Below are positions 38,821 through 46,601 of a stretch of 50,574 nucleotides of DNA, in pieces. The DNA is from an uncultured Oscillospiraceae bacterium. Lineage in GTDB: Bacteria > Bacillota > Clostridia > Oscillospirales > Oscillospiraceae. The stretch is taken from the NCBI GenBank assembly GCA_910588975.1, contig CAJUSE010000012.1, positions 1 to 50,574 on the forward strand. Direction: 5' to 3'. The stretch's first letter is position 1. Every line of letters starts with the position of its first letter. Under the pieces are notes generated by a model that was not told where the DNA came from, ran no database searches, and saw only the letters and a list, made by a program, of their open reading frames with translations. The position numbers and the translations under genes were made by a program.

Positions 38821-39711
38821 ATGGCCAAATCACATGGACTTGGGAAAGGCTTGGGCGCCCTGCTGGGCGACGAAGCCCTCCAGAGCCACAGTGAAGGCTC
38901 CCTCTCCCTGCCCATCTCGCAGGTGCAGCCCGGCCTCAATCAGCCCCGAAAGCGGTTTGATGAGGAGGCTCTGGCCGATTTGAGCGACTCCATCCGGCAG
39001 CACGGCATCATCCAGCCCCTCACCGTCCGGCGGCTGAGCTCTGGCTACTACCAGATCATCGCCGGCGAGCGGCGCTGGCGGGCGGCCAAGCTGGCCGGAC
39101 TGAAGGAGGTCCCTGCCACCGTTATTGAGGCCGACGACCGAAAGGTCATGGAGCTGGGGCTCATTGAGAACCTCCAGCGGGAGGATCTGAACCCCATTGA
39201 AGAAGCCAATGGCTACAAGGTCCTCATGGAGGAGTACCATCTCACCCAGGAGGAGGTGGCCCAGCGGGTGGGTAAGTCCCGCCCCGCCGTCACCAACGCC
39301 ACCCGGCTGCTGGCCCTGCCTGACGCCGTCAAGGCGCTGATGGAGGAGGGCAAGCTCTCCGCCGGCCACGGCCGGGCCATTCTGTCCGCTCCGGATAAGT
39401 CCCTCCAGCGTACCCTGGCCCAGAAGGTCATGGACGAAGGGCTCTCCGTCCGGCAGACCGAAGCTCTGGCCAAGCGGCTCTCCGCCCAGGAGGACAAGCC
39501 GGACAAGCCCAAGGCCCAGGATCCCTACAAGATGTACCGGGATGCCGCCGCCGAGGATTTGTCCAAGCGGTTCAACCGCCGGGTCTCCATCGTCCAGGGC
39601 GCCAAGAAGGGCAAGATCGAGTTGGAGTACTATGACGACGACGATCTTAACGCCCTGTTGGAGGTCCTGGAGCAGGTGAAGATGGCGGCGAAGGGAGGTC
39701 CCTCCTCTTGA
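38821..39711 (+). CDS. parB: Chromosome partitioning protein ParB (Spo0J)
   Basis: 296 residues. N-terminal ParA-stimulating segment 'GLGKGLGALLGDE', CTP-binding N-domain with 'GERRWRAAKLAGLKEVPATV', 'LIENLQREDLNPIEEANGY', helix-turn-helix 'TQEEVAQRVGKSRPAVTNATRLLALP' and a C-terminal dimerisation domain ('FNRRVSIVQGAKKGKIELEYYDDDDLNALLEVL'). Clamps on parS and spreads. Three candidate parS sites are in the window (37740, 37901, 41908). Its stop overlaps the next start (TTGA). Confidence 0.96.
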   Translation: MAKSHGLGKGLGALLGDEALQSHSEGSLSLPISQVQPGLNQPRKRFDEEALADLSDSIRQHGIIQPLTVRRLSSGYYQIIAGERRWRAAKLAGLKEVPATVIEADDRKVMELGLIENLQREDLNPIEEANGYKVLMEEYHLTQEEVAQRVGKSRPAVTNATRLLALPDAVKALMEEGKLSAGHGRAILSAPDKSLQRTLAQKVMDEGLSVRQTEALAKRLSAQEDKPDKPKAQDPYKMYRDAAAEDLSKRFNRRVSIVQGAKKGKIELEYYDDDDLNALLEVLEQVKMAAKGGPSS

Positions 39712-40232
39712 GCACTGAGCCCCGCAACCGCCCCCGCAACCTGCAGCACCAGGCCGAGCACACCCGGGTCAACCGGCGCATCAATGTCATGGGCTATCTG
39801 GCCGTGCTGTTTGTGGTGGCCTTCCTGCTGTTGGGCTTTGCCTATCTTCAGCAGCAGCGCATCAACAAGGAGACCACCGACGCCTTGAAGGACTCCTCCT
39901 CCGCCTTTCAGTCCATTCAGAATTTGATGGAGGAGAAGGAGACGCTGCAAAAGCAGGTGGAGGAGCTGGAGAAGCAGCTGGAAAGCACCACCGCCCAGCT
40001 CCAGCAGTCCCAGGCAGAGGAGGCCAGAATCCGGGACACCGTCGTGGCCCTCCAGTACTTCTGGCAGATCGACGAGGCCTATGTCCGGGGACGGTACACC
40101 CTGTGCCGGCAGCTCATTCGGGAATTTGAGGATGCTGTAAACCCCGACTGCCTGCCCACGGAAAAAATCCCCGAAAACGACCGCTTCTCCCCTGCCGACC
40201 GGTACCAGGAGATCCACAACGCACTGTATTAA
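39708..40232 (+). CDS. Membrane-anchored coiled-coil protein
   Basis: 174 residues. One membrane helix (residues about 27-47), preceded by a basic, hydrophilic start, then a coiled coil at about 55-105 ('MEEKETLQKQVEELEKQLESTTAQLQQSQAEEARI'). Type II topology with the globular C-terminus outside. Starts with TTG overlapping the parB stop, so probably coupled to parB. I recognise no family; position suggests some connection with division or chromosome segregation, but that is inference. Confidence 0.7.
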   Translation: MSTEPRNRPRNLQHQAEHTRVNRRINVMGYLAVLFVVAFLLLGFAYLQQQRINKETTDALKDSSSAFQSIQNLMEEKETLQKQVEELEKQLESTTAQLQQSQAEEARIRDTVVALQYFWQIDEAYVRGRYTLCRQLIREFEDAVNPDCLPTEKIPENDRFSPADRYQEIHNALY

Positions 40233-40312
40233 GTTCCTGTGTTCCGAGGCCTTTTGAAAAAAGACCCACATTCCATCGCAAATCCAACTATTTATATATG
40301 AGGTGAAAGGAA

Positions 40313-41635
40313 ATGCTGGACATCAAGTTTGTACGTGATAACCCCGAGATCGTGAAGGAGAACATCAAGAAGAAGTTCCAGGACGAGAAGCTGCCCCTGG
40401 TGGACCAGGTCATTGAGCTGGACAGCCAGCGCCGTGCCGCCATCGCCGAGGTAGAGGAGCTGAAGGCCGCCCGGAACAAGCTGAGCAAGGCCAACGGCCC
40501 CCTGTTTGGCCAGCTGAAGAAGGCCGAGGGCGCCGAGAAGGACAAGATCCAGGCCCAGATCGACGAGAACATGGCCGCCGTCAAGGCCGATGAGGAGGCT
40601 CTGGCCAAGCTGGACGCCACCGTGGCCGATTTGGAGGAGCAGATCCACAAGATCATGCTGGTCATCCCCCAGATCATCGACGACAGCGTGCCCATCGGCC
40701 CCGACGACTCCGCCAATGTGGAGGTCCAACGCTTCGGCGAGCCTGTGGTGCCCGATTACGAGATCCCCTACCACATCGACATCATGGAGAGCTTTGACGG
40801 CGTGGACATGGACGCCGCCGGCCGGGTCTCGGGCAACGGCTTCTACTACCTGATGGGCGACATCGCCCGGCTCCACGAGGCCGTGCTGGCCTATGGCCGG
40901 GACTTCATGATCGGCAAGGGCTTCACCTACTGCATCCCCCCCTTCATGATCCACGGCAACGTGGTGGAGGGTGTTATGAGCCAGACCGACATGGACGCCA
41001 TGATGTATAAGATCGAGGGCGAGGACCTCTACCTCATCGGCACCAGTGAGCACTCCATGATCGGCAAGTTCATCGACCAGATTGTCCCCGAGAACACCAC
41101 CCCCGTCACCATGACCTCCTACTCCCCCTGCTTCCGCAAGGAGAAGGGCTCCCACGGCATTGAGGAGCGGGGCGTGTACCGCATCCACCAGTTCGAGAAG
41201 CAGGAGATGATCGTGGTCTGCAAGCCCGAGGAGTCCCCCTACTGGTACGACAAGCTGTGGAACTTCTCTGTGGAGCTGTTCCGCTCTATGGACATCCCTG
41301 TCCGTCAGCTGGAGTGCTGCTCCGGTGACCTGGCCGATTTGAAGGTCAAGTCCTGCGATATCGAGGCTTGGAGCCCCCGTCAGCAGAAGTACTTCGAGGT
41401 CTGCTCCTGCTCCAACCTGGGTGATGCCCAGGCCCGCCGCCTGCGCATCCGCATCAAGGGCGAGGATGGCAAGACCTACCTGGCCCACACCCTGAACAAC
41501 ACCTGTGTGGCTCCTCCCCGGATGCTCATCGCTCTGCTGGAGAACAACCTCCAGGCCGACGGCACCGTGAAGATCCCCGAGGTCCTGTGGCCCTACATGG
41601 GCGGCACCAAGGTCCTCACGCCCAAGAAGAAATAA
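40313..41635 (+). CDS. serS: Seryl-tRNA synthetase with archaeal/eukaryal-like motifs
   Basis: 440 residues. N-terminal long coiled-coil tRNA-binding arm (residues about 25-125) then the class II catalytic domain. The serine-binding and motif 2 regions read 'YLIGTSEHSMIGKFI' and 'SYSPCFRKEKGSHGIEERGVYRIHQFEKQE'; the common bacterial forms are 'YLIPTAEVPLT' and 'CFRSEAGSAGRDTRG'. Other blocks ('DIEAWSPRQQKYFEVCSCSNLGDAQARRLRIR', 'HTLNNTCVAPPRMLIALLEN') are also closer to the archaeal/eukaryal type. Function is clear. No T-box fits in the 80-bp gap before it. Confidence 0.93.
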   Translation: MLDIKFVRDNPEIVKENIKKKFQDEKLPLVDQVIELDSQRRAAIAEVEELKAARNKLSKANGPLFGQLKKAEGAEKDKIQAQIDENMAAVKADEEALAKLDATVADLEEQIHKIMLVIPQIIDDSVPIGPDDSANVEVQRFGEPVVPDYEIPYHIDIMESFDGVDMDAAGRVSGNGFYYLMGDIARLHEAVLAYGRDFMIGKGFTYCIPPFMIHGNVVEGVMSQTDMDAMMYKIEGEDLYLIGTSEHSMIGKFIDQIVPENTTPVTMTSYSPCFRKEKGSHGIEERGVYRIHQFEKQEMIVVCKPEESPYWYDKLWNFSVELFRSMDIPVRQLECCSGDLADLKVKSCDIEAWSPRQQKYFEVCSCSNLGDAQARRLRIRIKGEDGKTYLAHTLNNTCVAPPRMLIALLENNLQADGTVKIPEVLWPYMGGTKVLTPKKK

Positions 41636-41664
41636 AACAGTATCAGTGTAGCGCAAACAAACAT

Positions 41665-41695
41665 GGGGGATATTCTTCGTTGAGGAATATCCCCC
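41665..41695 (+). terminator. Terminator-like hairpin after serS
   Basis: GGGGGATATTC / GAATATCCCCC, 11-bp stem with a 9-base loop. The following bases are only moderately T-rich. Confidence 0.65.
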
Positions 41696-41708
41696 GTGTT
41701 GTAAAAAG

Positions 41709-41899
41709 AGAAGGAAGAAGGAGCCTGCGGATATGGAGCTTTCGGCCGCCCCACAGGCCGGAAGCGGAATGGAGCGGGCTTCCAAAATGGGGCCCCCACA
41801 AAAGCGGCCCACAGCTTTTGTGGGGAGAAGGAAGAAGGAGCCTGCGGATATGGGAGCTTTCGGCTGCCCCACGGCCGGAAGCGGAATGGAGCAGGCTTC
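41709..41899. repeat. Pair of 74-bp direct repeats around a hairpin
   Basis: Copies at 41709-41782 and 41826-41899 differ by two substitutions and two one-base indels (about 94% identical). Between them is an 11-bp perfect hairpin CCCCACAAAAG / CTTTTGTGGGG (41794-41804, 41815-41825). Not a CRISPR. It is immediately upstream of parS-like site 3, in a gap without a gene. Confidence 0.8.
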
Positions 41900-41907
41900 T
41901 TCTGACG

Positions 41908-41923
41908 TGTTTCACGTGAAACA
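41908..41923. other. parS site 3 (exact consensus)
   Basis: TGTTTCACGTGAAACA, the exact 16-base palindromic parS consensus of Bacillus/Firmicutes. ParB or Noc loading site between serS and mscL. Confidence 0.92.
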
Positions 41924-41992
41924 TCCTTTAGATTTCCCCCCCTTCCACCCTACATACACCTATCACCAAAACCCAGAAAGGAAAGAGAGAAA

Positions 41993-42433
41993 ATGGCTGA
42001 GAAAAAAGGCTTTATCGCTGAGTTTAAGGAGTTTATCGCCCGGGGCAACGTGCTGGACATGGCCGTCGGCGTCATCATCGGCGGCGCTTTTGGTAAAATC
42101 AGCACCTCCCTAGTCAACGACGTCATTATGCCTGCTGTCAGCATGCTCACCGGCGGGGTGGACTTCTCCGCCTGGCAGCTGGTGCTCAAGCCGGCAGTGG
42201 TAGAAGGCGGCGAAGAGCTTGCCGCCGCTGTGGCCATCAACTACGGTGCCTTCCTGGCCACCATCCTGGACTTCCTCATCATTGCCTTTGCCGTGTTCTG
42301 CCTTGTCAAGGCGGTCAACTCCCTCCGCCGCAAGAAGGTGGAGCCCGCCCCTGAGCCAGAGCCCATCCCCGAGCCCACCACCGAAGAAAAGCTGCTCACC
42401 GAGATTCGGGACCTGCTGAAGGCCAAGGAGTAA
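41993..42433 (+). CDS. mscL: Large-conductance mechanosensitive channel
   Basis: 146 residues. Opening 'FIAEFKEFIARGNVLDMAVGVIIGGAFGKISTSLVNDVIMPAVSML' is the amphipathic helix and pore helix of MscL; the second helix is 'YGAFLATILDFLIIAFAVFCLVKAVN', followed by a Pro/Glu-rich linker and a C-terminal helix. Emergency valve under osmotic shock. AAAGGAAAGAG precedes the ATG. Forms a close cluster with a membrane gene and rsmG. Confidence 0.95.
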   Translation: MAEKKGFIAEFKEFIARGNVLDMAVGVIIGGAFGKISTSLVNDVIMPAVSMLTGGVDFSAWQLVLKPAVVEGGEELAAAVAINYGAFLATILDFLIIAFAVFCLVKAVNSLRRKKVEPAPEPEPIPEPTTEEKLLTEIRDLLKAKE

Positions 42434-42436
42434 AAG

Positions 42437-42781
42437 ATGGACGATGAAAAGCTGAAGCAGCGGGAAAATGAGCCCCAAAAGCCTCCCGTCCAGTACGCCA
42501 GCCCCACCAAACGGCTTTGGGCCTGGGTAGGGGTGGTCTATATGGTCATTCTGGTGCTGTTCAGCACCTATTCCACGGCCTTTGGCCATGCTCTCACCGG
42601 CACCGCCGGGCTCCTCCTCTCCCCCGCCCTCATTGGGTTGGGGGGCACCGCCATCCTCCGCTATCGCCAGGGGATTGGCCGGGGCGGGCTGGCGGCCTGT
42701 ATCCTGATCTCCGGCGGAGCCTTTGCTCTGGCCGTCTACCATCTTGTGCAGGGGATCCCCGTCCTCCTGTCCCAGCTGTGA
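42437..42781 (+). CDS. Small membrane protein, function unknown
   Basis: 114 residues. A hydrophilic N-terminal 25 residues, then three predicted helices (about 29-48, 55-72 and 87-108). Starts 3 bp after the mscL stop and ends 9 bp before rsmG, so the three are one transcript. No family recognised. Confidence 0.72.
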   Translation: MDDEKLKQRENEPQKPPVQYASPTKRLWAWVGVVYMVILVLFSTYSTAFGHALTGTAGLLLSPALIGLGGTAILRYRQGIGRGGLAACILISGGAFALAVYHLVQGIPVLLSQL

Positions 42782-42790
42782 GGTGAACCC

Positions 42791-43498
42791 ATGAAAGACA
42801 TTTTAACTGCCGGCTTTCAGGAGATGGGCCTGACCCCGCCCCCGGAGGCCATTGACAGGCTGTGCCAGTACAGTGACCTGCTCCTGGAGCAGAACAAGGT
42901 GATGAACCTGACCGCCATTACAGAACCCAGCCAGGTGGCCCGGCTCCACTTTCTGGACTCGGCCTCCCTGCTGGCCCATGTTGACCTCCAGGGCAAATCC
43001 CTCATTGATGTAGGCACCGGGGCAGGCTTTCCCGGCCTGGTGCTGAAGATCCTGGAGCCCTCCCTCTCCCTCACTCTGGCCGACTCCCTTGGCAAGCGGG
43101 TGACCTGGCTGGAGCGTGTCTGCGCCCAACTGGGGCTGGAGGGGGTCACCTGCATCCACGCCCGTGCCGAGGAGCTGGCTCTGGACCCCGCCTATCGGGA
43201 CAGCTTCGATGTGGCCACCTCCCGGGCGGTGGCCGCCTTCCCCGCTCTTTGTGAGCTCTGCCTGCCCTTTGTGAAGACAGGGGGCCAGTTCATCGCCATG
43301 AAGAGCGTGGACAGCGACGCCGAGGTCCAGGCTGGCGAGCGGGCGGTGAAAACATTGGGGGGCAAGCTCTCTACCAGTATTGACTACCCCGTTCCCGGCG
43401 CTGGGGTCACCCACCGGCTGGTGGTGGTGGACAAGCGCTCCCCCACCCCCAAGGGCTACCCCAGAAGCTGGGGCAAGATCAAAAAGGCCCCGCTGTAA
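42791..43498 (+). CDS. rsmG: 16S rRNA (guanine-527 N7) methyltransferase
   Basis: 235 residues, standard length. SAM-binding 'LIDVGTGAGFPGLVLKI' after 'QNKVMNLTAITEPSQVARLHFLDSASLL', then 'LTLADSLGKRVTWLERV' and 'FDVATSRAVAAFPALCELCLPFVKTGGQFIAMKS'. Methylates 16S rRNA G527; formerly GidB, whose gene stands near parAB and the origin in many Firmicutes, as here. AGGTGAACCC precedes the ATG. Confidence 0.95.
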   Translation: MKDILTAGFQEMGLTPPPEAIDRLCQYSDLLLEQNKVMNLTAITEPSQVARLHFLDSASLLAHVDLQGKSLIDVGTGAGFPGLVLKILEPSLSLTLADSLGKRVTWLERVCAQLGLEGVTCIHARAEELALDPAYRDSFDVATSRAVAAFPALCELCLPFVKTGGQFIAMKSVDSDAEVQAGERAVKTLGGKLSTSIDYPVPGAGVTHRLVVVDKRSPTPKGYPRSWGKIKKAPL

Positions 43499-43540
43499 GG
43501 GAATTTTATTCCGCTGCGAAAAATATTCCATGAAAAATTG

Positions 43541-43569
43541 TTGCGACAACCGCTTTCGCATGATATAAT
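43541..43569 (+). promoter_or_regulatory. Promoter of the minD-like gene
   Basis: TTGCGA (43541-43546), 17 bp, TATAAT (43564-43569), about 25 bp before the start codon. Confidence 0.78.
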
Positions 43570-43594
43570 AACAACATACTGGGGGGATATTTGC

Positions 43595-44332
43595 TTGTCT
43601 ACTGTTATCGCTGTCACCTCCGGCAAGGGGGGGACAGGCAAGACCTCCCTGGTCGGGGCTGTGGGCTCCTGTCTGGCCGCCATGGGCCACCCAACACTGT
43701 GCATCGACATGGATGTGGGGCTGCGAAATCTGGATCTGACGCTGGGGCTCACCGACCGTGCCCTGATGGACTTCAGCGACGTGCTTCAGGGCCGCTGCCC
43801 GTTGGAGCGGGCCGTGGTGGAGCATCCCCAGATCCAGGGCCTGTTCCTGCTCACCGCCCCCCTGACCCTTCCCCAGCAGATCACCGAAGAGGATATGGCC
43901 TCCCTGCTGCGGCTGGCCCGTCTCAGCTTCGACTATATCCTGCTGGACGCCCCCGCCGGTTTGGGAGAGGGCTACCGGCTGGCCGTGTGCGACTGCGACC
44001 GGGCCGTGGTGGTCTCCACCACCGATGCCTCCGCCCTGCGGGATGGCCAGCGCACGGTAAGTGACCTGCTCCACCGTGGTGTGGGCCAGATCCACCTGGT
44101 GGTCAACCGGGTCCAGCCCAAGCTGCTGCGCAAGCTCCACACCACCATCGACGATGCCATGGATGCCACCGGCCTGCCTTTGTTGGGGGTGGTCCCCGAG
44201 GACAACCGGGTCATGCTCGCCGCCAACCAGGGCCAGCCTCTTATCCGCACCGCCAATAAGGGGGCGGCCATCGCCTACCGCAACATCGCCTGGCGCATCC
44301 AGGGCAAGCGTGTGCCCGTCATGCGCCTGTGA
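43595..44332 (+). CDS. minD: MinD-like septum-site ATPase
   Basis: 245 residues. Deviant Walker A 'SGKGGTGKTS' (usual: SGKGGVGKTT), 'CIDMDVGLRNLDLTLGL', 'FDYILLDAPAGLGEGYRLAV' and 'VSTTDASALRDGQRT', all MinD features. The C-terminal tail ('AWRIQGKRVPVMRL') could be the amphipathic membrane helix but is less hydrophobic than usual. TTG start at 43595 with GGGGGGAT 8 bases upstream; upstream in-frame codons lie before the promoter. Neither minC nor minE is in the window. Confidence 0.85.
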   Translation: MSTVIAVTSGKGGTGKTSLVGAVGSCLAAMGHPTLCIDMDVGLRNLDLTLGLTDRALMDFSDVLQGRCPLERAVVEHPQIQGLFLLTAPLTLPQQITEEDMASLLRLARLSFDYILLDAPAGLGEGYRLAVCDCDRAVVVSTTDASALRDGQRTVSDLLHRGVGQIHLVVNRVQPKLLRKLHTTIDDAMDATGLPLLGVVPEDNRVMLAANQGQPLIRTANKGAAIAYRNIAWRIQGKRVPVMRL

Positions 44333-44385
44333 CGCCCGTCGCATACCTTTCACTAACTCGTTTTTGGAAAGAGGGGGAAATGACC

Positions 44386-44802
44386 ATGAACATCGCACTT
44401 TTGTCCCACGACCGCAAAAAAGAGTTGATGATCCAGTTCTGTATCGCCTATTCCGGCATTCTGGCCCGACATCAGATCTGTGCCACCGACAGCACAGGCC
44501 GGGTCGTGGCCGAGGCCACCGGCCTGCCCGTCACCCTCTACCTCTCCCACGAGCATGGAGGCAGCCAGCAGGTGGGCGCCCGCATCGCCTACAACGAAAT
44601 TGACATGGTCCTGTTCTTCACCGACCCCCAGTCCCACGAGCTGGACGATGATCTGGATTACATCACCCGGCTTTGCGATCAATATAACGTACCCTTTGCC
44701 ACCAACGTAGCCACCGCAGAAATGCTCATCATGGGCCTGGCCCGGGGCGATTTGGACTGGCGGGACAATGTGGCCCCCGGTCTTACCCCCTTCTCGGCCT
44801 GA
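44386..44802 (+). CDS. mgsA: Methylglyoxal synthase homologue with substituted catalytic residues
   Basis: 138 residues, full length and clearly homologous to MgsA (dihydroxyacetone phosphate to methylglyoxal). 'LSHDRKKE' keeps the His/Asp of the active site, and 'FFTDP' and 'ATNVATAEMLI' are conserved. But the catalytic base, Asp71 of E. coli in 'SGPMGGDQQ', is Ser60 here ('SHEHGGSQQVG'); the phosphate loop 'ATGTTG' is 'ATDSTG'; and the His of 'QPHEPD' is lost in 'HELDDD'. Therefore methylglyoxal synthesis is doubtful. The ATG at 44386 is chosen for its 8-base distance from GAGGGGG; one at 44380 is too close. Confidence 0.75.
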   Translation: MNIALLSHDRKKELMIQFCIAYSGILARHQICATDSTGRVVAEATGLPVTLYLSHEHGGSQQVGARIAYNEIDMVLFFTDPQSHELDDDLDYITRLCDQYNVPFATNVATAEMLIMGLARGDLDWRDNVAPGLTPFSA

Positions 44803-44807
44803 ACAGC

Positions 44808-44836
44808 TTGACATTTGGGGCATTTTGCAGTAATAT
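44808..44836 (+). promoter_or_regulatory. Promoter of the hisS leader
   Basis: Perfect TTGACA (44808-44813), 17 bp, TAATAT (44831-44836). Confidence 0.82.
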
Positions 44837-44849
44837 CAATTACACCGTG

Positions 44850-45086
44850 ATGAGCGGGCATGAGTACCTGCCACACCGCCGGACAGAGAGGGGCCTCCTG
44901 GGTTGAGAGGGCCCCACGGCAAGGAGACAGAGAAAGACGGCCCGGGAGCGGGGACGGAGACGTCCACGGCACCCTCCCCGTACCAGGAGGCAGAGGGCGG
45001 CCCGGAGCGGGTCGCCGAACATGGGTGGCACCACGAAGGCAGGGGTCTTCGTCCCGTGATTGGGACGCTGACCCGTGCCTTTTTTC
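44850..45086 (+). promoter_or_regulatory. T-box leader of hisS with terminator
   Basis: Stem I landmarks ATGAGTA (44868-44876), ACAGAGAGGGG (44883-44893) and GGGTTGAGAG (44900-44909) are followed by the T-box core GGGTGGCACCACG (45023-45035) with CGTCCC shortly after. The terminator is GGCAGGGGTC / GACCCGTGCC (45038-45047, 45070-45079) plus a T-run to 45086. Uncharged tRNA should bind and allow read-through; histidine is inferred from the downstream gene. CAC codons lie on the expected side but I could not fold the specifier loop. Confidence 0.85.
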
Positions 45087-45156
45087 TGTTCCTGCTCCCC
45101 TTCGGGAAAAAACAGCTCAAATCACCATTTCTCCAAACAGAAAGGAAGTCTTACAC

Positions 45157-46512
45157 ATGGAAAAAGTCAAAGCCCGCACTCTATCCGGCTTCATGGAGCT
45201 CCTCCCCGGCCCCCAGACCCAGTTCGAGCGGGTCCGCCGCATCCTGGCCGATACTTACGCCCTCTATGGCTTCACCCCCCTGGACACCCCTGTTATCGAG
45301 TCCAGCGAGGTCCTGCTGGCCAAGGCCGGCGGCGAGACCGAGAAGCAGATCTACCGCTTTACCAAGGGGGACACCGACCTGTCCCTCCGTTTTGACCTCA
45401 CCGTGCCCCTGGCCAAGTATGTGGCCATGCACTACAACGAGCTCTCCTTCCCCTTCCGCCGCTACCAGATCGGCAAGGTCTACCGGGGGGAGCGGGCCCA
45501 GCGGGGCCGGTTCCGGGAGTTCTATCAGGCCGACATCGACGTCATTGGGGACGGCAGCCTGGACATCATCAACGAGGCTGAGATCCCCGCCGTCATCTAC
45601 CAGACCTTTACCAAGCTGGGCCTGAAGCGGTTCCGCATCCGCATCAACAACCGCAAGATCCTCAACGGCTTCTACGCCATGCTGGAGCTCACCGACAAGG
45701 CCGGCGACGTCATGCGCACCGTGGACAAGCTGGACAAGATCGGCGCCGAGAAGGTGAAGGAGATCCTGGTGGAGGACTTCGCCGTCCCTGCCGACAGGGC
45801 CGACGAGATCCTCGCCTTCATCGCCATCACCGGCACCAACGCCCAGGTCCTCTCCGCCCTGGAGGGCTACCGGGGCCGCAACCCCCTCTTCGATCAGGGC
45901 CTGGACGAGCTGAAAACCGTCACCGCCTACCTCTCCGATTTTGGTGTCCCCGAGGAGAACTTCGCCGTAGACCTGACCATCGCCCGGGGTCTGGACTACT
46001 ACACCGGCACCGTCTACGAGACCATTATGCTGGACCACCCCGAGGTGGGCAGCGTGTGTTCCGGCGGCCGTTATGATAACTTAGCGGAATATTATACCGA
46101 TAAACAACTCCCCGGAGTCGGTATTTCCATCGGTTTGACCCGTCTGTTCTTTGTACTGGAGGACGAGGGCATGCTCAACCCCGACCTGTCCACCGCCCCC
46201 ACCGATGTGCTCATCCTGCCCATGACCGAGGACCTCTCCCCCGCCATCGCCTTCGCCACCGCATGCCGTGCCGCCGGCGTCCGGGCCCAGCTCTATACCG
46301 AGCCCAAGAAGTTCAAGGCCAAGATGAGCTACGCCGACAAGATCGGCGTGCCCTATGTGGCCTTCCTGGGAGATGACGAGGTGGCAAACGGCGTGGTCTC
46401 CATCAAGGATATGACCTCCGGCGACCAGGACAAGCGCCCTCTGGCCGAGGCCCCCGCCTGGCTGGCCGGCCAGATCGCCCAGCGCAACCAGGCCACCCCC
46501 ATCAAGGAGTGA
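45157..46512 (+). CDS. hisS: Histidyl-tRNA synthetase
   Basis: 451 residues. Class II motifs: 'LRFDLTVPLAKYVA' with 'FRRYQIGKVYRGERAQRGRFREFYQADIDVIG' (motif 2), histidine motif 'LTIARGLDYYTGTVYE' and motif 3 'GVGISIGLTRLFFVL', then the anticodon-binding domain. The ATG at 45157 follows AAAGGAAG and is the first in-frame start after the T-box terminator. Regulated by the T-box. In most Firmicutes aspS follows directly; here three SLH genes come between. Confidence 0.96.
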   Translation: MEKVKARTLSGFMELLPGPQTQFERVRRILADTYALYGFTPLDTPVIESSEVLLAKAGGETEKQIYRFTKGDTDLSLRFDLTVPLAKYVAMHYNELSFPFRRYQIGKVYRGERAQRGRFREFYQADIDVIGDGSLDIINEAEIPAVIYQTFTKLGLKRFRIRINNRKILNGFYAMLELTDKAGDVMRTVDKLDKIGAEKVKEILVEDFAVPADRADEILAFIAITGTNAQVLSALEGYRGRNPLFDQGLDELKTVTAYLSDFGVPEENFAVDLTIARGLDYYTGTVYETIMLDHPEVGSVCSGGRYDNLAEYYTDKQLPGVGISIGLTRLFFVLEDEGMLNPDLSTAPTDVLILPMTEDLSPAIAFATACRAAGVRAQLYTEPKKFKAKMSYADKIGVPYVAFLGDDEVANGVVSIKDMTSGDQDKRPLAEAPAWLAGQIAQRNQATPIKE

Positions 46513-46601
46513 CCCCCAGACAGCCATTCCCAGCCCAACCGGGGAACCTTTTCTCCCCCCGCTGCGTCTAAATGACCATCCACAAACACAGGAGGCCCCA
46601 T

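Noticed and set aside
41709..41899. CRISPR array
   Set aside because: Only two long repeats with a hairpin spacer and no cas genes.
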